DNA from: Sinorhizobium fredii
GTDB taxonomy: Bacteria; Pseudomonadota; Alphaproteobacteria; Rhizobiales; Rhizobiaceae
Direction: 5' to 3'
NCBI RefSeq assembly: GCF_002944405.1
Contig: NZ_CP024310.1
Coordinates: forward strand, 682,001 to 746,000
DNA length: 64,000 nt
Position numbers and translations under genes: made by a program. This document shows, in pieces, positions 63,473 to 64,000 of the stretch. Every line of letters starts with the position of its first letter. The stretch's first letter is position 1. The notes below the pieces were generated by a model. That model was not told the origin of the DNA and did not search any database. It worked only from the letters and a program-made list of their open reading frames with translations.

Positions 63473-64000
63473 CCTCAGGAATGACTTTCAGAAACCGGAA
63501 TGGAGCGCCGTTCGCTTTCGCAACCAATAGCGGCGATTTTTCAACACAATATGTAAGTTCTGCAAAAGATGGCACTCCACACAACGTCGAATGCCGCTTT
63601 GCTTCGCAGGCGTCGGCGAAGGGAGTAGGTGACTGTGGCAGACATGCAGCACTTTGCTGTCTCCTGGCCGGAGCACAATATTTGCGCTTGGCTCGATCGG
63701 TGTCTTCAACTATAAGCAGTCTTCCGGCAATCAGAACAGGGAGGTTACGATGACAGCCTATTGCTTCTCCCTTAGGGACGGTCCACGATCCTGACCTCGT
63801 GACCGGGAGCGCCCGCGCTTCCTGATTGCCGACGGATCCCGCACCGTCCGGCCCCTCCTTTTTCGGAGACGGCGCCGTTTCATCAATGCCGCACGCGCAA
63901 TCGTTCCGGGCGGCATTCCCTTGCTGATCAGATCTCGGGGCCGGTGCGTTGCCACCGGGCAAATCCTATGGCGTTCACTCGTTTTGCGGCGCGCGATCGT
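63473..64000. other. region upstream of exoB, no certain gene
   Basis: 528 bp including the exoB promoter. A 14-codon frame at 63750-63794 has a strong AGGGAGG ribosome site six bases before its ATG and stops in TGA; the same frame then stays open to the window end. No family recognised. Confidence 0.4.

Overview
The window reads as part of a large replicon (megaplasmid or chromid) of a Sinorhizobium/Ensifer species, most like the S. fredii group. The main reason is the right-hand third. It carries the rhizobial succinoglycan-type exopolysaccharide locus in its familiar order, thiD-exoP-N-O-M-A-L-K-(small)-I-(small)-U-X-Y-F-Q-Z-B, with near family-length proteins. exoH, exoT, exoW and exoV are absent between exoK and exoU. 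From memory, that gene complement is described for S. fredii NGR234-type strains and not for S. meliloti. The sequence is GC-rich, with many ATGA start/stop overlaps. No rRNA, tRNA, CRISPR array or complete insertion sequence was seen.

Layout. 0-3.3 kb: tetR-MFP-RND efflux operon on the minus strand, with the permease cut by the window start. 3.6-9.5 kb: an orphan RTX serralysin protease, an ornithine-cyclodeaminase-like gene with a divergent Lrp/AsnC regulator, secreted DUF922 and DUF992 proteins, and a methyltransferase with a problematic 5' end. 9.5-14.7 kb: cytochrome bo3 ubiquinol oxidase operon cyoABCD followed by a SURF1 gene. 15.0-17.8 kb: an MFS transporter and a CNNM/CBS/CorC membrane protein.

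17.8-27.0 kb is a stress-response island. It has an ECF sigma factor, a very small NepR-like anti-sigma candidate (not in the usual operon arrangement but convergent with the sigma gene), and a set of small stress-type proteins: DUF3008, DUF1236, CBS, three DUF982 paralogues, a low-affinity iron permease-like protein, a TerC/DUF475 protein, an SDR and tiny membrane proteins. At least nine sequences fit the general-stress promoter GGAAC-N18/19-TT. One of them lies just upstream of an ORF-free stretch ending in a clear intrinsic terminator, which makes a good candidate for a new stress-induced small RNA of about 100 nt.

27.3-34.6 kb: a LacI-controlled sugar operon with two 20-bp operators, a solute-binding protein, two CUT1 permeases, a GH127 glycosidase and an ATPase, probably for a beta-L-arabinofuranosyl oligosaccharide. 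34.6-41.5 kb: a regulator island with two AraC-type paralogues, three LuxR-type proteins (two with an altered phospho-acceptor position) and a decayed fourth LuxR copy in AT-rich DNA. 42.3-45.2 kb: a serine beta-lactamase-like hydrolase, a 1-Cys peroxiredoxin, and thiD behind a TPP riboswitch whose expression platform appears to hide the Shine-Dalgarno sequence.

45.3-63.5 kb: the exo locus. ExoB and ExoN make UDP-sugars, ExoY/A/L/M/O/U build the lipid-linked repeat unit, ExoZ acetylates it, ExoQ/P/F polymerise and export it, and ExoK cleaves the product. The missing H/T/W/V genes imply altered side-chain sugars and modifications.
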